A DNA stretch of 64,000 bases. Source: Paenibacillus pinisoli (GTDB taxonomy: Bacteria; Bacillota; Bacilli; Paenibacillales; Paenibacillaceae). Below, piece by piece: positions 14,615 through 22,716 of the stretch. Under the pieces are notes generated by a model that searched no databases, was not told the DNA's origin, and saw nothing but the letters and a program-made list of their open reading frames with translations. The stretch is taken from NCBI RefSeq assembly GCF_003605435.1, contig NZ_QXQB01000001.1, forward strand, positions 496,001 through 560,000, written 5' to 3'. The position numbers were made by a program, and so were the translations under genes. Every line of letters begins with the position of its first letter. Positions within the stretch are counted from its first letter, which is position 1.

Positions 14615-16024
14615 ATGGCCAGCATCCAGCAACGCGGCAAATACACGTGGAGATTGTCCATACCTTTAGGATATGATGCAAACGGTAAAAAACGGACTCC
14701 GGCAAGAAAGCCCTGCCGAATCCCGGATCCTTCACTTCTGCAATCTGTAGATAAATTGGACGAATTCGACCCCGCGATTTTGAAATCAACCAAATCTCTG
14801 AATAATTTTTTGAAAACTAGTACCGACGCAACTCTATTACGCCATGCGAAGAGATTACAAAAATTTTTTGAAGAGCAATTATATAAGTTCAAATCTGAGA
14901 TCGAAGACGGCGATACGCATAACAAACAACAGCGTATTTCATTCAAAGCGTTCGGGGATTTTTGGCAGGAAAATCATATCCCGACCCTCGAATACACGAC
15001 GCGCCAGAACTACAAATTTCACTATGATACAAGGATCCTCCCCTACTTTGAATCAATGTATCTTGATGAAGTCACGACCACGCATATAGTAAAATTTATG
15101 ACTGACCTTCGTAACCCCGAAACAAAGATAGGCCGGCGGCGAAACGGCAAACCTGGGCCTTTAAAATCAGCGACGCTCGTATTTGTATATCGCGTATTGA
15201 GAAGCATTTTTTCGAAGGCCGTGCAGTGGAAAAAACTTGGCGAGAACCCGATGGAAGGTATAGATAAGCCAGCAGAGGACGATGTGAAGAAACCTGATGC
15301 ATACAACGAAGTGGAGTTGATGCAACTCTATGAAGCATTGGATGATGATGTAAATTTCGATCCAAGGTACAAGGAGCCTCGTTACCGCATGGAACGTATG
15401 ATATTGCAGGTGCTGGTCATACTGGACACCACCACAGGCATGCGCCGCGCAGAACTACTTGGTCAAAAGCGAAGCAAACTGGTATTCCATTACGATACCG
15501 AAAGTGATACCTGGGCGTGTACTGGCACTATCCTTGAAACCATCCCCGCATTCGAAGATGGCAAGCCCGTCATAAAGCTTCCTAAGAACAACGAGTCACG
15601 TTCGATGGCCTTCTCGCCTTCGATCGCATATATGTTAATGGAATACTGCAAGGAGCTGGAGAAGCAGTTGAGAGCTGCACAAGGGCGTGAGAATGTGATC
15701 AGTTTCGAGGAGGAGGATTATTACCTATTTCCGAACCTGAAGACCGGGAAGCCATTACATCCCTCAACGATCCGCAAAAAATGGGTCAGTTTTCATGAGC
15801 GTCATCCGCATTTGCGGTATATCCCTTTCCACGGCATCCGGCATACGGCAACGAGCATCATGATTGCAAAGAATGTACACAACCAAGCAATAGCAAAACG
15901 GCTTGGGTGGAAAAATGCAAAGATGGTGGACCACTACGGCAAAATATTTACAACCGTGGATGAGGCTTCGGCAGCTGTATTTGAGGATATTCTTCCCGCC
16001 AAATTGAAGATAAGAGGGCAATGA
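14615..16024 (+). CDS. int: Tyrosine recombinase (phage integrase)
   Basis: The 469-residue product has a basic N-terminal arm-binding region (MASIQQRGKYTWRLSIPLGY), a core-binding domain around residues 110-215 and the catalytic domain. The visible catalytic residues are R277 in TTTGMRRAELL, HxxR at 406-409 in HGIRH, and Y441 in VDHYGKIF. The ATG at 14615, six bases after AGGTGA, is preferred to the GTG at 14606. The gene reads toward the end of the prophage, next to arm-type repeats. Confidence 0.93.
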   Translation: MASIQQRGKYTWRLSIPLGYDANGKKRTPARKPCRIPDPSLLQSVDKLDEFDPAILKSTKSLNNFLKTSTDATLLRHAKRLQKFFEEQLYKFKSEIEDGDTHNKQQRISFKAFGDFWQENHIPTLEYTTRQNYKFHYDTRILPYFESMYLDEVTTTHIVKFMTDLRNPETKIGRRRNGKPGPLKSATLVFVYRVLRSIFSKAVQWKKLGENPMEGIDKPAEDDVKKPDAYNEVELMQLYEALDDDVNFDPRYKEPRYRMERMILQVLVILDTTTGMRRAELLGQKRSKLVFHYDTESDTWACTGTILETIPAFEDGKPVIKLPKNNESRSMAFSPSIAYMLMEYCKELEKQLRAAQGRENVISFEEEDYYLFPNLKTGKPLHPSTIRKKWVSFHERHPHLRYIPFHGIRHTATSIMIAKNVHNQAIAKRLGWKNAKMVDHYGKIFTTVDEASAAVFEDILPAKLKIRGQ

Positions 16025-16038
16025 TGTAGAAGGAAAAC

Positions 16039-16077
16039 GATTGGGTATGAGGAATTTAGAACCCAATTAGAACCCAA
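16039..16077. repeat. Arm-type integrase repeats, likely near attR
   Basis: The 11-bp sequence TTAGAACCCAA occurs twice in tandem (16056-16066 and 16067-16077), with an inverted partner ATTGGGT at 16039-16045. Similar tandem repeats just after integrase genes serve as integrase arm-binding sites in Gram-positive phages. The attachment core should lie nearby, but I cannot define it without the other prophage end. Confidence 0.5.
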
Positions 16078-16134
16078 AACGCTCAAAATGCATATGTAGG
16101 CAGGCCATAAACCGCATAAGAACGCTAAATAATC

Positions 16135-16159
16135 GAGGCCCCCTTTCGGGGGCCTCTTT
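16135..16159 (+). terminator. Strong terminator at the prophage/host border
   Basis: GAGGCCCCC and GGGGGCCTC form a nine-base stem around TTTC, followed by TTT. It ends integrase transcription. The 220 bases from here to ku hold no gene that I can support, apart from a weak leftward frame from a TTG start. Confidence 0.8.
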
Positions 16160-16381
16160 CATGGGAGAGGAGAAACCGGACGAAGAACTTATGGGGAAAC
16201 GTAAGTCTTCTCCGCGGTTGTCTACGGCATCTCTCGACGCCGATGATTTTAGCTTGTCCGGTTTCACCGCGAATATACATCGCCGCCAAAAATAATATGA
16301 CCGCCGAAATGGGAATGCTGTAAGTAATTACTTTATAAGTACTGCTACGCTTGCAGCTCAAAATCGAGGAGGTTACTGCTC

Positions 16382-17248
16382 ATGCATACCGTATGGAAAG
16401 GCGCAATCAGCTTTGGCCTGGTTCATGTGCCCATCAAAATGTTCACCGCTACCGAGGATAAGGATGTGCGGTTCCGCAGCATCCACAAGGAATGCGGCAC
16501 GCCAATCTCCCAGAAGCGCGTCTGCGCGCACTGCGACAGGGAGATTGAAAATGACGAAGTCGCAAAAGGCTTCGAATATGAACGGGGCAAATTTGTCCTG
16601 TTCAGCGAAGATGAGCTGGACGCGCTGCGCCCGGAATCGGCGAGAACGATCCAAATTCTGGACTTCGTCAACCTGACCGATATCGATCCCATCTATTTCG
16701 AAAAAGCCTATTACCTCTCCCCTGACATGTCGGGCTCCGGCGCCTACGGGCTGCTGCTTGAAGCCATCCGGCAGACCGGGAAAATCGGCATTGCCAAAAT
16801 ATCCATTCGCAGCAAAAGCCGGCTTGCAGCCATCCGAGTCGTAGACAATTGCCTATGCCTGGAAACCATGCACTTCCCGGATGAGATTCGCTCCATTGCC
16901 CATGTGCCTAATTTGCCGGAGCAGGTAACCGTCAACGACAAAGAGCTGGACATCGCCAAGCTGCTGATCGATCAGCTTTCGGCGACTTTTGAACCGGAGA
17001 AATATACCGATGACTACCGCAACTCCCTGCTTAAAGCGATCGAATCGAAGATGGCAGGCGAAGGCGTCGATATCGTCGCCGCGCCTGCTGCCGACACCAC
17101 CAAAGTCATTGATCTTATGGCTGCGCTTCAGGCCAGTCTCGACGCGGCCAAAATTCCGACCGATACCGGCAAAACCGGTGCAAAACGCAAGCCCGCCGCA
17201 CCCAAAGAGAAGAAGCCGAAGAAAACGTCAAAAGGCACAGCTTCATGA
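16382..17248 (+). CDS. ykoV: Ku protein, non-homologous end joining
   Basis: The 288-residue product starts MHTVWKGAISFGLVHVPIKM, the hallmark of bacterial Ku, and keeps the core beta-barrel motifs (ISQKRVCAHC, YEYERG-like KGFEYERGKF, FEKAYYLSPD). The C-terminus is a lysine-rich tail (KEKKPKKTSKG), common for Ku proteins that contact DNA or LigD. Ku forms a ring on DNA ends and recruits the ligase encoded next to it. GAGGAGG precedes the ATG. The stop overlaps the ligase start in an ATGA junction. Confidence 0.95.
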   Translation: MHTVWKGAISFGLVHVPIKMFTATEDKDVRFRSIHKECGTPISQKRVCAHCDREIENDEVAKGFEYERGKFVLFSEDELDALRPESARTIQILDFVNLTDIDPIYFEKAYYLSPDMSGSGAYGLLLEAIRQTGKIGIAKISIRSKSRLAAIRVVDNCLCLETMHFPDEIRSIAHVPNLPEQVTVNDKELDIAKLLIDQLSATFEPEKYTDDYRNSLLKAIESKMAGEGVDIVAAPAADTTKVIDLMAALQASLDAAKIPTDTGKTGAKRKPAAPKEKKPKKTSKGTAS

Positions 17249-18147
17249 CCGGTCCGGCAGTCAGAATGCCTCTCCCGTCCGTGCCAATGTCACCCATTCT
17301 GGCTCCTGACATTCCGGAAGGACCCGAATGGTGTTACCAGATCAAGTGGGACGGAGTCCGCACAATTGTCAGACTAGACGGTTTGGGCGGCGTAGAGTTG
17401 TTCTCGAAGAAGATGGAGCGGCGGAACAAGACATTCCCGGAAATTGTAGATTACCTGAAAACGTTGAAGGTCGGACCATGTGTAGCGGATGGGGAAATTG
17501 TATATTTTGACGGGGTACGTCCTAACTTCCAAAGAGGGCGGCTAGGGATTCGCAATGGGAACGGACGGGACGAGCTTCTGCTCGTCCTGTTCGACCTGCT
17601 CCATGACGGAGACGAGGATCTGCGCCCGCTTCAGATGCGCGAACGATTTGAGCGGCTTGCCTCGAAGTTTCCGGAAAAAACACCGCGATTAATGGTATCG
17701 GATTTATTTTACGATGGACAAGCCTTATGGGAATGGCTTTACGAACGGGGCTGGGAAGGACTGGTGTCCAAGCGGCTCGACAGCCCTTATACGGAAGGAA
17801 AGCACCACCAGTCGTGGTACAAGAAACGCAAAGAGCTGTATCTGAAGGCTGAGGTGGTTGGCATCAAATTAAGGGAGGGACAAGTGTCCAGTCTTGTGCT
17901 ACGATATGAGGATCAATATGTCGGGCATGTATCTGGACTGAATTATGCGTCGAAGCGCGTACTGGAGCAGTTCATGCGGGACTATCCCGGGGAATGCCCA
18001 TTCAAGGAACTGACCCCCGGCATGAAAAAATCCGAAGTGGCCTGGCTAAGTGTCCCCTTCCCCTGCCGTGTCTCTGCCCTGGAGTTTACAGACAGCGGCC
18101 TGCTTCGCCAGCCAAGACTGATTGGTTTTGGCGAGGGAGAGTTTTGA
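17245..18147 (+). CDS. ligD: ATP-dependent DNA ligase, LigD ligase-domain type
   Basis: The 300-residue product has the nucleotidyl-transfer lysine K34 in YQIKWDGVR (motif I), then VADGEIVYFD (motif III), WEGLVSKRLDSPY (motif IV) and YLKAEVVGIK (motif V), followed by an OB-fold. It has the ligase module only, with no polymerase or phosphoesterase domain, so any gap filling would need another protein. It is coupled to ku by a four-base overlap, and the pair would repair double-strand breaks, for example in germinating spores. Confidence 0.93.
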   Translation: MTGPAVRMPLPSVPMSPILAPDIPEGPEWCYQIKWDGVRTIVRLDGLGGVELFSKKMERRNKTFPEIVDYLKTLKVGPCVADGEIVYFDGVRPNFQRGRLGIRNGNGRDELLLVLFDLLHDGDEDLRPLQMRERFERLASKFPEKTPRLMVSDLFYDGQALWEWLYERGWEGLVSKRLDSPYTEGKHHQSWYKKRKELYLKAEVVGIKLREGQVSSLVLRYEDQYVGHVSGLNYASKRVLEQFMRDYPGECPFKELTPGMKKSEVAWLSVPFPCRVSALEFTDSGLLRQPRLIGFGEGEF

Positions 18148-18217
18148 CGTTCACAGCAAGGGATGACCTTACATAGAGCCCTTTGGCCAGCAAGATCTAT
18201 GCAGGAGGTTATCAATC

Positions 18218-18730
18218 ATGAACAAAAAAGCATTAGCGGCAGCCATTCTCGCCATGGCGTTATTGGCAGGATGCAGCCAAAACCAATCCAGCCCGTCGGC
18301 TTCGCCTAACGGTCAGACGGAAGGCTCAACCAAGCCGGAGCCGACGAAAAAGCCGAAGAAGGAATGGGTAAAAGCAGAACAAATGGCGCTTGATCACGTC
18401 AACATCTACTTGAACGGCACAGACGTGGCTGCCAAGGAAAAATATGTACAAGAAAGCGTCAATCCGGAGGTAGCGTCTCTCTTTCTGCTAGGCGCAGCTT
18501 CCATCCGCAAGGAAGAGGATCGCTATCAAAATCCGTTCGTTGCCGAAACGGTTGATTTTACAGGAGAGAATGGCGCCAAAGGCACTCTCACGCTAATCAA
18601 AGCTGAAGGCGAGCGAGAAATTATCGTACTTGTTATGGATTCCAAAGTTACCTTTGCCTTCTTCAATGAAAACAATGGCGACGAGATGCAAGAAAACTAT
18701 GAGAAGATGAGAGCTCACTTCAAGAGCTAA
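18218..18730 (+). CDS. Lipoprotein, unknown function
   Basis: The 170-residue product has a lipoprotein signal ending in ALLAGC, followed by a low-complexity linker rich in S, P, T and K. A folded domain follows (residues about 50-170) with AEQMALDHVNIYLNGTDVAA. AGGAGG lies upstream. It is probably anchored on the outer face of the membrane. It has its own terminator and is probably not cotranscribed with ku-ligD. Confidence 0.8.
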   Translation: MNKKALAAAILAMALLAGCSQNQSSPSASPNGQTEGSTKPEPTKKPKKEWVKAEQMALDHVNIYLNGTDVAAKEKYVQESVNPEVASLFLLGAASIRKEEDRYQNPFVAETVDFTGENGAKGTLTLIKAEGEREIIVLVMDSKVTFAFFNENNGDEMQENYEKMRAHFKS

Positions 18731-18734
18731 TGAT

Positions 18735-18769
18735 AAAACCCGCTGATCTAATAGAGATTAGCGGGTTTT
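18735..18769. terminator. Bidirectional terminator between convergent genes
   Basis: AAAACCCGCT and AGCGGGTTTT are perfect complements with a further ATCT/AGAT pairing inside. The A and T runs on both flanks let it work for the rightward lipoprotein gene and the leftward DUF3592 gene. Confidence 0.85.
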
Positions 18770-18809
18770 GTAATTATAAAAGCTAAATAGATTCTTTTTA
18801 ACCAACATA

Positions 18810-19574
18810 CTATTGCATAAGAACCATTGAAAATAGCACAACCAAAGCGATAACTGCCATTCGAATGATAAAGAAGAAGAAGGCAGGACGCCACTTATTC
18901 GATTTTTCGCAATATTTGACTGGTGATCTCTCCAATACATATAGAGTATCGGGTTTATGCGGATGATAGATGATTGCGCTGGATTCTTTTTCTCTTAGTT
19001 TAAAGCTGAAAACGAAATTCCTGTAATAATAACGTTTGCCAATTGTATGGCTCACTTTGTATTCAGATCTATGACGACCAATTTTACCTTGAGTAATTTC
19101 CCCATAACGCAATGTTTGCGAGCGAACTACTCCTCTCCAGACCGAAATAACAAGTGAAAAAATAAAGATGAGCGCCAAGCCAACCGAAACAGGCAGAAAA
19201 TATGTCTTATTTGTAGTATCGAACATCTCAGATATATGGGGATAATTCGGATTATATACGATGTAAACCGTTTCACCAACGCTATAGCTCGGATAAAATT
19301 GAGAGGAACTTGGTTCCTGTGATTTGCCAGAATACGATATTCCGTTCACCGTGTACGAGAACTTATAATCCCAACCGTGCAGTCCGGTGCGGGTTCTATT
19401 TTCCTTACTTTCGAGCACTGTAGCGGTCGTAATTGTATCCATGTAAGGCCGCTGCATATTGGTTTCAATATTTTGCAGCAGTATAATGACAAACGTTAAT
19501 GAAGCTATATACAACAATAGGTTTCGATAGGAAGCGAATATGGTAATCCAAGCTGTCCAGTGTAATTTCTTCAA
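18810..19574 (-). CDS. DUF3592-type membrane protein
   Basis: The 254-residue product has three or four hydrophobic segments: near residues 18-34, 128-146 and 232-252. Between the first two lies an extracytoplasmic beta-rich part with YTVNGISYSGKSQEPSS and VGETVYIVYNPNYPHISEMF, typical of DUF3592 proteins. The second loop repeats a similar pattern. The molecular function is unknown. Confidence 0.7.
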   Translation of the reverse strand: MKKLHWTAWITIFASYRNLLLYIASLTFVIILLQNIETNMQRPYMDTITTATVLESKENRTRTGLHGWDYKFSYTVNGISYSGKSQEPSSSQFYPSYSVGETVYIVYNPNYPHISEMFDTTNKTYFLPVSVGLALIFIFSLVISVWRGVVRSQTLRYGEITQGKIGRHRSEYKVSHTIGKRYYYRNFVFSFKLREKESSAIIYHPHKPDTLYVLERSPVKYCEKSNKWRPAFFFFIIRMAVIALVVLFSMVLMQ

Positions 19575-19835
19575 TAGTTATGCTCCTTGCTTGAATGTTA
19601 AATACAACCATTTATGATTTCGCTATCATTATATAGGAATATCGGGAATCGTTGCACTATCAATTTTGCCCTGCTTATTGCAATTCCTCAGAATAGTTCG
19701 CTGTGAATTTGTACAAGTTCTCTCTCTAGTAGACGATTCTTCATTGATTTTGCCCCCTTCATTGCAACCATAATCTTCTATTGGCGAATAGGGTACGTAA
19801 TAATCGACAAATACTTACTATAATGGAGGATTTTT

Positions 19836-20147
19836 ATGACAAATGCCGCCTCAAACTGGAAAACTGAATTCAAAAAAACGCTTATACCCGCAATCATCGC
19901 CGCTCTCCTCAGCTTCACTTTCTGGGCCATTCAAAATGCGCTGCAAATGAACGAGAAAGAAAAGGATTATAAGATCTAGCTGTTCGAAGCACAAGTCTCC
20001 TTGTTGCAGAATTATCATGCAGCCGAAATCGATAGGCTGGAGCTCACGATATTAGAATACGAGAGAATGGGGAGTTACGGACGCTCTTCGACAGACTACT
20101 TTGCGCTGCAAGTTGAAATTAATATCGTTATCTCCTTCTCTCCATGA
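19836..20147 (+). pseudogene. Small membrane protein gene interrupted by an in-frame TAG
   Basis: An ATG after AGGA at 19836 opens a frame of 47 codons with one membrane segment (TLIPAIIAALLSFTFWAI) and ends at TAG (19977-19979). The same frame continues for 55 more codons, still protein-like and helical (LFEAQVSLLQNYHAAEIDRL), to a TGA at 20145-20147. The simplest reading is a nonsense mutation in a 103-codon gene for a one-helix membrane protein with a coiled coil. A genuine 47-residue peptide cannot be excluded. Confidence 0.5.
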
Positions 20148-20160
20148 AAAAACCTCTAAA

Positions 20161-20830
20161 ATCGTTCAACTCGACGAATTAGCTCCTGCAACGACGCCAC
20201 ACACCGTTACATCGCTCAATTCACCAAATTAGCTCCTGCAACGACGCCATACACCGTTACATCGATCAATCCACCAAATTAGCTCCTGCAACGACGCCAC
20301 ACACCGTTACATCGATCAATCCACCAAATTAGCTCCTGCAACGACGCCACACACCGTTACATCGATCAATCCACCAAATTAGCTCCTGCAACGACGCCAC
20401 GCACCGTTACATCGATCAATCCACCGAATTAGCTCCTGCAACGACGCCACACACCGTTACATCGATCAATTCACCAAATTAGCTCCTGCAACGACGCCAC
20501 ACACCGTTACATCGATCAATCCACCAAATTAGCTCCTGCAACGACGCCATACACCGTTACATCGATCAATCCACCAAATTAGCTCCTGCAACGACGCCAC
20601 GCAACGTTACATCGATCAATCCACCAAATTAGCTCCTGCAACGACGCCACGCACCGTTACATCGCTCAATCCACCAAATTAGCTCCTGCAACGACGCCAT
20701 ACACCGTTACATCGATCAATCCACCGAATTAACTCTTGCAACGACGCCACACACCGTTACAGCGATCAATCCACCAAATTAGCTCCTGCAATGACGTTAC
20801 ACACCGTTACAGCGATCAATCCGATTGGCT
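20161..20830. repeat. Tandem array of thirteen 50-bp repeats
   Basis: Units starting AGCTCCTGCAACGACGCCAC recur at exactly 50-base steps from 20181 to 20781, thirteen in all, with a partial unit in front. Most copies differ at only a few positions; the last two and the first diverge most. The unit contains the palindrome ATCGAT. It has no spacers, so it is not a CRISPR, and 50 is not a multiple of three, so it does not encode a repeat protein. No genes lie in the array. Confidence 0.95.
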
Positions 20831-21055
20831 GAATGACTTGTAATGATTTTCTAAAGTGAGCGCAAGCTCTAGATAAAACTGCTTGTTATTCTCCACCGTA
20901 TAAGAAGTACGCCCTTGCCTGCGTATGCTGTATAAATTCCGATTACGGGAATGTTGGTGATGATCTCGTTCCCGCGAATCGCGGCAGTCTGGTTATCATG
21001 CTGTCGTTCCGCTTCCAGTAATTCGATATTCAAAACAGGCTGATAAGCAATTTTA
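20828..21055 (-). pseudogene. Decayed leftward gene fragment next to the repeat array
   Basis: On the minus strand one phase reads QPVLNIELLEAERQHDNQTA and AIRGNEIITNIPVIGIY. The next phase continues with IRRQGRTSYTVENNKQFYLE and ends SFSQSD at a stop near 20828. The two halves look like one protein broken by a one-base shift near 20925, with no start codon at the right end. The family is not recognised. The array begins directly beyond its stop. Confidence 0.4.
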
Positions 21056-21072
21056 TTCTGATGGAGAACTTA

Positions 21073-21306
21073 ATGAATGCCAATACTGTAGAAGCCATCC
21101 ATAATTTCAAACAGGAAGTGATAAATCTTAGCTTCTCTGATCATCTTGACATTTACGAAGCTTACAAAATGTCTTCAAAACCAAATTACATGCCAGATTC
21201 CCAAAAAGTTTACTACCAACTCCATGAGATCAAGCAAGCTATCTCCAATCATTACAATACGCATCTGGAGAAGCTATTGAAGACGACTTCTACGATTATT
21301 TTTTGA
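21073..21306 (+). CDS. Hypothetical 77-residue protein
   Basis: From the ATG at 21073, with GGAG seven bases before it, the product starts MNANTVEAIHNFKQEVINLS. It is helical and has no membrane segment. In another phase the last bases read EDDFYDYFLNR before a stop, so the present C-terminus could result from a frameshift. The gene lies in a region with several decayed genes, and I am only moderately sure it is functional. Confidence 0.45.
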   Translation: MNANTVEAIHNFKQEVINLSFSDHLDIYEAYKMSSKPNYMPDSQKVYYQLHEIKQAISNHYNTHLEKLLKTTSTIIF

Positions 21307-21362
21307 ATAGATGATCAAAGCTTGTTCATAATATCGAGGCGCGTTTATAGCTAACATATCCT

Positions 21363-21392
21363 GCATATCGTCCAACCCATTGTTCATATAGT
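21363..21392 (+). promoter_or_regulatory. Possible sigma-E promoter of the cotJ operon
   Basis: GCATAT (21363-21368) and CATATAGT (21385-21392) resemble the -35 and -10 elements of mother-cell sigma-E promoters, with 16 bases between them. The cotJ operon is sigma-E controlled in Bacillus subtilis. The -10 departs from the consensus at one or two positions. Confidence 0.35.
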
Positions 21393-21426
21393 GGGGCAAG
21401 GAATGATATTGAAAGGAGCGCACCCC

Positions 21427-21657
21427 ATGAATGCAAGTGATCAGTTCCGTACGTATCGGCCGTTTATCGGGCCGTTCGACCCTTGCCCGCCCATCACCGA
21501 AAAAAGCTACAATGTGCCGCCGCAGCTGTTCATTACATTCCAGCCCCCCAATCTGCCGCAATTCTCCCCTTATGAAGCTTTGAAATACGGAACGCTCTGG
21601 CCAGCCCTGTTTGCTCCTTATCCGGACCCATCACGCACGGAAGCAGGTGGCGGCTAA
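21427..21657 (+). CDS. cotJA: Spore coat associated protein CotJA
   Basis: The 76-residue product starts MNASDQFRTYRPFIGPFDPC and is proline-rich (PPQLFITFQPPNLPQFSPYE), with GTLWPALFAPYP near the end. This is the conserved CotJA pattern. AAAGGAG lies before the ATG. It is the first gene of the mother-cell cotJ operon, whose products enter the spore coat. Confidence 0.9.
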   Translation: MNASDQFRTYRPFIGPFDPCPPITEKSYNVPPQLFITFQPPNLPQFSPYEALKYGTLWPALFAPYPDPSRTEAGGG

Positions 21658-21920
21658 TGTCTCATGTGCTTGATGAGGCCTATTACAAACAGCTTCACGA
21701 TTTGCAGGCCGTCGATTTTGTGCTGGTAGAATTAAATTTATACCTCGACACCCATCCGGGCGATGAAGCCGCAATCGCTCAGTTCAATCAGTTTGCCGAG
21801 CTGCGCAAGCGGATCGCAGAGCAGTTCGAAGCGCAATACGGCCCGCTCATGAACTTCGGGCACAGCCTCTCCAAATCTCCGTGGCAATGGAAGGAGGCTC
21901 CTTGGCCTTGGCAAGTTTGA
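21657..21920 (+). CDS. cotJB: Spore coat protein CotJB
   Basis: The 87-residue product contains YYKQLHDLQAVDFVLVELNL and YLDTHPGDEAA, then FGHSLSKSPWQWKEAPWPWQ, the conserved CotJB core and tryptophan-rich tail. Its ATG overlaps the cotJA stop. It is complete, in contrast to the gene that follows. Confidence 0.92.
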   Translation: MSHVLDEAYYKQLHDLQAVDFVLVELNLYLDTHPGDEAAIAQFNQFAELRKRIAEQFEAQYGPLMNFGHSLSKSPWQWKEAPWPWQV

Positions 21921-21985
21921 GCCATACCAGTCAACCCTGAAGTATTGCTTAGCAAATAGTTGGGGAAAGCGGGGAATGTGCGTCA

Positions 21986-22201
21986 ATGTGGACATACGAG
22001 AAAAAGCTTCAATATCCAGTAAGGGTTAGCAAGTGTGACCCGTTAATGGCCAAATTTTTAATTGAACAGTACGGCGGCGCCGATGGGGAGCTTGCGGCTG
22101 CATTACGGTATTTGAATCAACGGTATACCATCCCTGACAAGGTCGTTGGCTTGTTAACGGATATAGGCACGGAGGAATTGGTACATTGTAGTTATAAGTG
22201 A
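21986..22201 (+). pseudogene. cotJC: CotJC (manganese catalase-like coat protein), truncated
   Basis: The first 66 residues follow CotJC closely: MWTYEKKLQYPVRVSKCDPL, EQYGGADGELAAALRYLNQR and TDIGTEEL. The frame then departs and stops after 71 residues, whereas CotJC is about 190 residues. The lost part contains most of the metal-binding four-helix bundle. An IS3-family transposase remnant begins right at the break, so insertion is the likely cause. Confidence 0.9.
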
Positions 22202-22420
22202 TGAATTTAAGTTTGGATCTTGTTTTGCAGACGTTCTCAAAGGCATTTGAAAAGGATAAGGACGTGACTGGGCTGATCGTTCAAAGCGATCAGGATCTCA
22301 GTACACGTCCTACGACTACCACGACATGCTGCCAAAGGTAGGCGCCTAAATCAGCATGTCACGCCGAGGCAATTGTTACGACAATACCTCAATCCATACT
22401 CCTGAAGTATTTAAGCCCAA
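22190..22420 (+). mobile_element. IS3-family transposase (OrfB) remnant
   Basis: Two phases together read like an OrfB DDE transposase. One gives NLSLDLVLQTFSKAFEKDKD then VTGLIVQSD. After a one-base shift the other gives SGSQYTSYDYHDMLPKVGA, a stop, and ISMSRRGNCYDNTSI. These match the H/QSDQGSQYTS and MSRRGNCYDN motifs of IS150-like elements. Both ends and most of the gene are missing, so it is a dead fragment. Family recognition is from motif memory. Confidence 0.75.
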
Positions 22421-22523
22421 CGTTTGTTTGTCATCAGCCCAATTCGTTGTCTTCAACTTGTTCACTGTCTTCCTTAGGATTCCGCCACGCAAGGAATAAT
22501 GGATTTCTTCTTCTAAGTGGTCT

Positions 22524-22640
22524 AGGCCCGAATTTTCCGCGAATCAAATAAAATCTCATTATCCTGGCATACAATGTCAGCGCCGATCTCCGTTGTGATG
22601 TATTTCCATCTATACAATTCCATCATAATCGCGTCCCTTA
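22524..22640 (-). pseudogene. Serine resolvase fragment, diverged copy of the gene at 25.0-25.7 kb
   Basis: The minus strand reads WKYITTEIGADIVCQDNEIL followed by FDSRK. It aligns base by base with the middle of the intact resolvase gene (about 25350-25470), with scattered differences. No start or full domain remains. The fragment and the intact gene have the same orientation and flank the ATP-grasp and collagen-like genes. The sequence between it and the IS3 remnant (22420-22520) holds nothing I recognise. Confidence 0.7.
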
Positions 22641-22716
22641 TTAGTTAAGTAATCATTCTTTCTAACATTCTTGAGAATAATATTATCGCTCAATATCTGT
22701 ACCAAACATGTGATTT

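Noticed and set aside
16125-16361. Leftward 78-residue membrane-like frame between the prophage and ku
   Set aside because: It needs a TTG start, has no ribosome binding site and runs through the terminator at 16135. Only its first 30 residues look protein-like, so at most it is a truncated remnant.
20161-20830. Possible CRISPR array
   Set aside because: The 50-bp units follow each other with no unique spacers, so it is a plain tandem repeat, and no cas genes are nearby.
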